8,191 nucleotides of DNA from positions 1-8,191 of the forward strand of contig JAEWIW010000174.1 in NCBI GenBank assembly GCA_023386855.1. The letters run 5' to 3'. Source of the stretch: Bacteroidota bacterium (GTDB lineage: Bacteria; Bacteroidota; Bacteroidia; Chitinophagales; Chitinophagaceae). The position numbers and the translations under genes were made by a program. Under the pieces are notes generated by a model that was not told the DNA's origin, did no database searches, and saw nothing but the letters and a program-made list of their open reading frames with translations. Below, in pieces: positions 6,318-8,191 of this stretch (position 1 is its first letter; each line of letters begins with the position of its first letter).

Positions 6318-7405
6318 TGGAAGCGATGCAAATTTTGGAGGCTGTTGAACGCTATCTGAAAGGCGAAATGACCCCGCAGGAAAAAGCGGAGTTCGAGCAG
6401 TTGCGCCGTTCAAATCCTACCGTTGACCAACTAGTAGTTGAACATTCCCTGTTCCTGGGGCAAATGGAGAATTTCGCGGAAACTAAACAGTTCCGTGACT
6501 CCCTTCATGAAGTGCATCATCACCTGGTTGATGAAGGCAGTATCAGGGAAATGAATCCTCCGGCAGTGGTGATCCAGCTCTGGAAAAAATATAAGCGTGT
6601 AATGGCCGTTGCTGCCGGAATTGCCGGGGTGACCACCCTTCTCATTGCAGGCGGTGCATTTTATGTAAACAAGAAGGAAAATACCAAGTACGTACAGGAA
6701 CTGAACAGGAAGTTTGAACATACCCGCCGTACTGTTGATGCATTAAAGCAGCAGGTTGAACATGTAAAAGAACAGAAGGCACCCAATATCCCCATTAAAT
6801 CCGGAGGAACTGGTTTTTTGATTGACGGAAGGGGTTACCTGGTCACCAATGCACATGTGATCAAGAATTCCACTTCAGTTATCGTTGAAAATAACCAGCA
6901 GCAATTCAGGGCAAGGATCGTTCATATCAATCCTTCTGCCGACCTGGCTATACTCAAGATTGACGACAATGATTTCAAACCACTGGCCAATCTTCCTTAT
7001 GGCATTCGTAAATCAGGAGCTGAACTGGGAGAGCCGCTGTTTACGCTTGGTTACCCAAGGGATGAGATCGTGTATAATGAAGGTTATATGAGCGCCAAAA
7101 CAGGCTTTGATGGAGATACTATCAGTTTCCAGATCGGTGTAACTGCAAACCCTGGAAATTCCGGTGGCCCTGTATTCAACAGGAACGGGGAAATCGTGGG
7201 AATCATCAATACCCGCCAGGAAGAAACCTTCGGGGTAGTATTCGCTATCACTTCGAAATATATTTTCCGTTCTCTCCAGGAAGCTTCAAAGGATTCGCTG
7301 GATGAAAAACTTAAACTCCCTAAAAACTCCGTGGTAAAAGGAATGGACCGCACCAGCCAGATCAAGAAGATCGAAGACTGCGTGTTCATGGTGAAAAGCT
7401 ATTGA
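6317..7405 (+). CDS. Membrane-anchored trypsin/HtrA-like serine protease with anti-sigma-like N-terminus
   Basis: This is a 362-residue composite protein. Residues 1-~75 are helical and cytoplasmic, with a motif common at the start of Bacteroidota anti-sigma factors (ERYLKGEMTPQEKAEFEQL); there is no zinc-binding HxxxCxxC, but a His cluster sits at 64-69. One membrane helix follows (~95-117), preceded by KKYKR, so the N-terminus should be inside. Residues ~118-155 look like a coiled coil. Residues ~160-325 form a periplasmic S1C/trypsin-like protease with TNAH (H180), SADLAILKI (D209) and GNSGGP (S282), a complete catalytic triad. No PDZ domain follows, unlike DegP/DegS; the last ~40 residues are unassigned. 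The one-base overlap with the sigma gene suggests it sequesters that sigma and links release to an envelope signal (inference). An alternative start is the Met at residue 4. A stress protease that is merely a sigma-operon effector is also possible. Confidence 0.87.
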   Translation: MEAMQILEAVERYLKGEMTPQEKAEFEQLRRSNPTVDQLVVEHSLFLGQMENFAETKQFRDSLHEVHHHLVDEGSIREMNPPAVVIQLWKKYKRVMAVAAGIAGVTTLLIAGGAFYVNKKENTKYVQELNRKFEHTRRTVDALKQQVEHVKEQKAPNIPIKSGGTGFLIDGRGYLVTNAHVIKNSTSVIVENNQQQFRARIVHINPSADLAILKIDDNDFKPLANLPYGIRKSGAELGEPLFTLGYPRDEIVYNEGYMSAKTGFDGDTISFQIGVTANPGNSGGPVFNRNGEIVGIINTRQEETFGVVFAITSKYIFRSLQEASKDSLDEKLKLPKNSVVKGMDRTSQIKKIEDCVFMVKSY

Positions 7406-7406
7406 T

Positions 7407-7487
7407 GGAAAACGGAAAACGGAAAACGGAATACGGAATACGGAATACGGAAGAAATACAAAATACAAAATACGAAATACAAAATGG
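7407..7487 (+). repeat. Left heptad-repeat array (GGAAAAC / GGAATAC / AAAATAC units)
   Basis: Tandem 7-bp units: GGAAAAC three times (7407-7427), GGAATAC three times (7428-7448), a 4-bp interruption GGAA, then GAAATAC, AAAATAC, AAAATAC, GAAATAC and a degenerate AAAATGG. The outer half is GG-rich and the inner half A-rich. It immediately follows the protease stop codon and so would be its 3' UTR. Confidence 0.85.
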
Positions 7488-7489
7488 AA

Positions 7490-7533
7490 AAGGGTTTGCC
7501 GGGGGAAGTTCCAGGCAGGCCCTTATTTTTTTT
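7490..7533 (+). terminator. Rho-independent terminator of the sigma/protease operon
   Basis: AAGGGTTTGCC (7490-7500) pairs with GGCAGGCCCTT (7514-7524) as an 11-bp stem including two G-U pairs, with a 13-nt loop. Eight T residues follow at 7526-7533. It lies just inside the left repeat array, so the array is transcribed as 3' UTR. Confidence 0.78.
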
Positions 7534-7599
7534 CTGGTTCTTTTAAGTTAAATACCCTGCCATGTATAATTGATTTTCCCCTTACTCTAAAGAATAGAT

Positions 7600-7809
7600 T
7601 TATAATTTTCCTGTGAGGATATAATTAGGAATATCACCAACCATGAACATATAATCGTGGATGTCTAAACTGAATATCCTATCATAAATATTTAACAGAG
7701 AAAGCTTAGTTGAATCCTTGTGAGCATGAATGGATATCTCTTGGGAGGCCAAATCCGAAAACGTCAAATGTAATAACGTGACACCAGTATTTCGTATTTT
7801 GTATTTCAT
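7600..7809 (-). CDS. Doubtful 69-residue ORF inside the repeat-bounded module
   Basis: This is an open frame on the minus strand, from an ATG within the right repeat array to a stop at 7600. The first residues (MKYKIRNT) are simply the translated heptad repeat; the rest (for example FSDLASQEISIHAHKDSTKL) matches no family I recognise. There is no convincing ribosome site, signal peptide or membrane segment. It may be a chance frame, or the tail of a gene whose front was lost when the repeats formed. It is listed because the only other content here is repeats and a terminator. Confidence 0.15.
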   Translation of the reverse strand: MKYKIRNTGVTLLHLTFSDLASQEISIHAHKDSTKLSLLNIYDRIFSLDIHDYMFMVGDIPNYILTGKL

Positions 7810-7877
7810 ATTTTGTATTTTGTATTTTGTATTTTGTCTTTCGTTTTCTGTATTCCGTTTTCCGTATTCCGTATTCC
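7787..7877 (-). repeat. Right heptad-repeat array, inverted relative to the left array
   Basis: Thirteen consecutive 7-bp units in uninterrupted register on the plus strand: GTATTTC, GTATTTT, GTATTTC, ATATTTT, GTATTTT three times, GTCTTTC, GTTTTCT, GTATTCC, GTTTTCC, GTATTCC, GTATTCC. On the minus strand these read GGAATAC / GGAAAAC at the outer end and AAAATAC / GAAATAC at the inner end, the same order as the left array. The pair is therefore a long imperfect inverted repeat around a ~300-bp core. Confidence 0.85.
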
Positions 7878-7882
7878 AAAAA

Positions 7883-8191
7883 TCACTCTTTCAACAATTT
7901 TCTTCCTTCCGATTTAATCCAGTTATCATCTGTGGTAACGGATGGCATATTGAGCATGGTCCGCAGTAGACTGGTTGATTTTTCTTCCTGGCCTTTTACC
8001 CTGAAAGCTTTGGCCAGTTCAAGATAATTCAGCAGGAAAGAAGGATTGAGCTGCATACTTTTTTCATAATACTTAATGGCTTCATCAATGGATGCCGGGG
8101 GCAACCCGCCATAAGTTACTTTAACCAGCCATTTTTCTATCGAGTTCAGCCCACTTACTTCTGAATGCCATTTTCCCAGTACATGGTAACC
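7883..8191 (-). CDS. RMD1-like TPR protein, C-terminal fragment
   Basis: The frame is open from the window edge at 8191 to the stop at 7883-7885, giving the last 102 residues; the start lies outside the window. The visible part begins GYHVLGKWHSEVSGLNSIEKW, continues with YGGLPPASIDEAIKYYEKSM and a TPR helix pair QLNPSFLLNYLELAKAFRVKGQ, then EEKSTSLLRTML. The HxLGxWxxEV plus GGLPxAS pattern is that of the RMD1 ('regulator of microtubule dynamics', FAM82) TPR family, which also has bacterial members, often with an export signal. The function in bacteria is unknown; the protein probably acts as a TPR scaffold. It converges on the protease gene across the inverted repeat module. An internal TTG at 8104 is not the start, since the family motif begins upstream of it. 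Confidence 0.78.
   Translation of the reverse strand, partial: GYHVLGKWHSEVSGLNSIEKWLVKVTYGGLPPASIDEAIKYYEKSMQLNPSFLLNYLELAKAFRVKGQEEKSTSLLRTMLNMPSVTTDDNWIKSEGRKLLKE

Larger units (their letters stand above)
7406..7882. other. 477-bp convergent intergenic module bounded by inverted heptad-repeat arrays
   Basis: The stretch between the stop codons of the protease (7405) and the TPR gene (7883) is almost filled by two inverted arrays of 7-bp repeats (7407-7487 and 7787-7877). They begin one base after one stop and end five bases before the other. Between them lie a strong plus-strand terminator, about 250 bp of A/T-rich sequence without recognisable RNA genes, and one doubtful minus-strand ORF. 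No transposase or target-site duplication was seen. Confidence 0.7.

Noticed and set aside
7406..7882. CRISPR array
   Set aside because: Units are 7 bp, contiguous and without spacers; no cas genes are present.
7406..7882. Insertion sequence or integron-like element
   Set aside because: There is no transposase or integrase and no target-site duplication visible; the inverted arrays alone do not justify a mobile element call.
7730..8027. Plus-strand frames rich in Phe/Tyr/Val through the right repeat array
   Set aside because: The low-complexity sequence is just the translated heptads, and the rest is antisense to the TPR gene.

Overview
The window looks like a chromosomal segment from a Bacteroidota bacterium, most likely a Chitinophagales/Chitinophagaceae-type organism. 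This is inferred from gene content and style: an Nramp transporter fused to a universal-stress domain, a eukaryotic-type NADP isocitrate dehydrogenase, a sigma factor whose region 4 resembles Bacteroidota ECF factors, a tiny Thr/Asp-rich lipoprotein, an RMD1-like TPR protein, mostly weak Shine-Dalgarno sequences, and a TAnnTTTG-type -7 element before icd. No rRNA, tRNA, CRISPR array, transposase or phage gene is visible.

Layout. (1) 1-2466, plus strand: a DtxR/MntR-type metalloregulator, cut off at the window start, overlaps an mntH-like manganese/iron transporter by 11 bp, so a metal sensor and its probable target importer form one unit. (2) 2467-2584: a short convergent spacer with a 16-bp direct repeat, a hairpin and a duplicated scrap of the next gene's 3' end. 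(3) 2585-3779, minus strand: two tandem paralogous Crp/Fnr-family regulators overlapping by 8 bp. They have nearly identical recognition helices but different sensor domains, and a 9-bp-arm inverted repeat abuts the first start codon. (4) 3941-5173, plus: NADP-dependent isocitrate dehydrogenase, divergent from the regulators, followed by a cluster of three hairpins. (5) 5367-5552, minus: a 61-residue lipoprotein built of VDT repeats. (6) 5748-7405, plus: an ECF-type sigma factor (GTG start) overlapping by one base a membrane protein that combines an anti-sigma-like cytoplasmic part, one membrane helix, a coiled coil and a trypsin/HtrA-like protease domain. (7) 7406-7882: 477 bp between two convergent genes, bounded by long inverted arrays of 7-bp repeats and holding a good terminator and one doubtful small ORF. 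(8) 7883-8191, minus: the C-terminal end of an RMD1-like TPR protein that continues beyond the window.

The most interesting items are the sigma factor/anti-sigma-protease pair, which could be a compact envelope-stress circuit in which signal sensing, membrane anchoring and proteolysis sit in one polypeptide, and the inverted heptad-repeat module beside it. Functional statements rest on motif recognition by eye; no database search or folding calculation was run.
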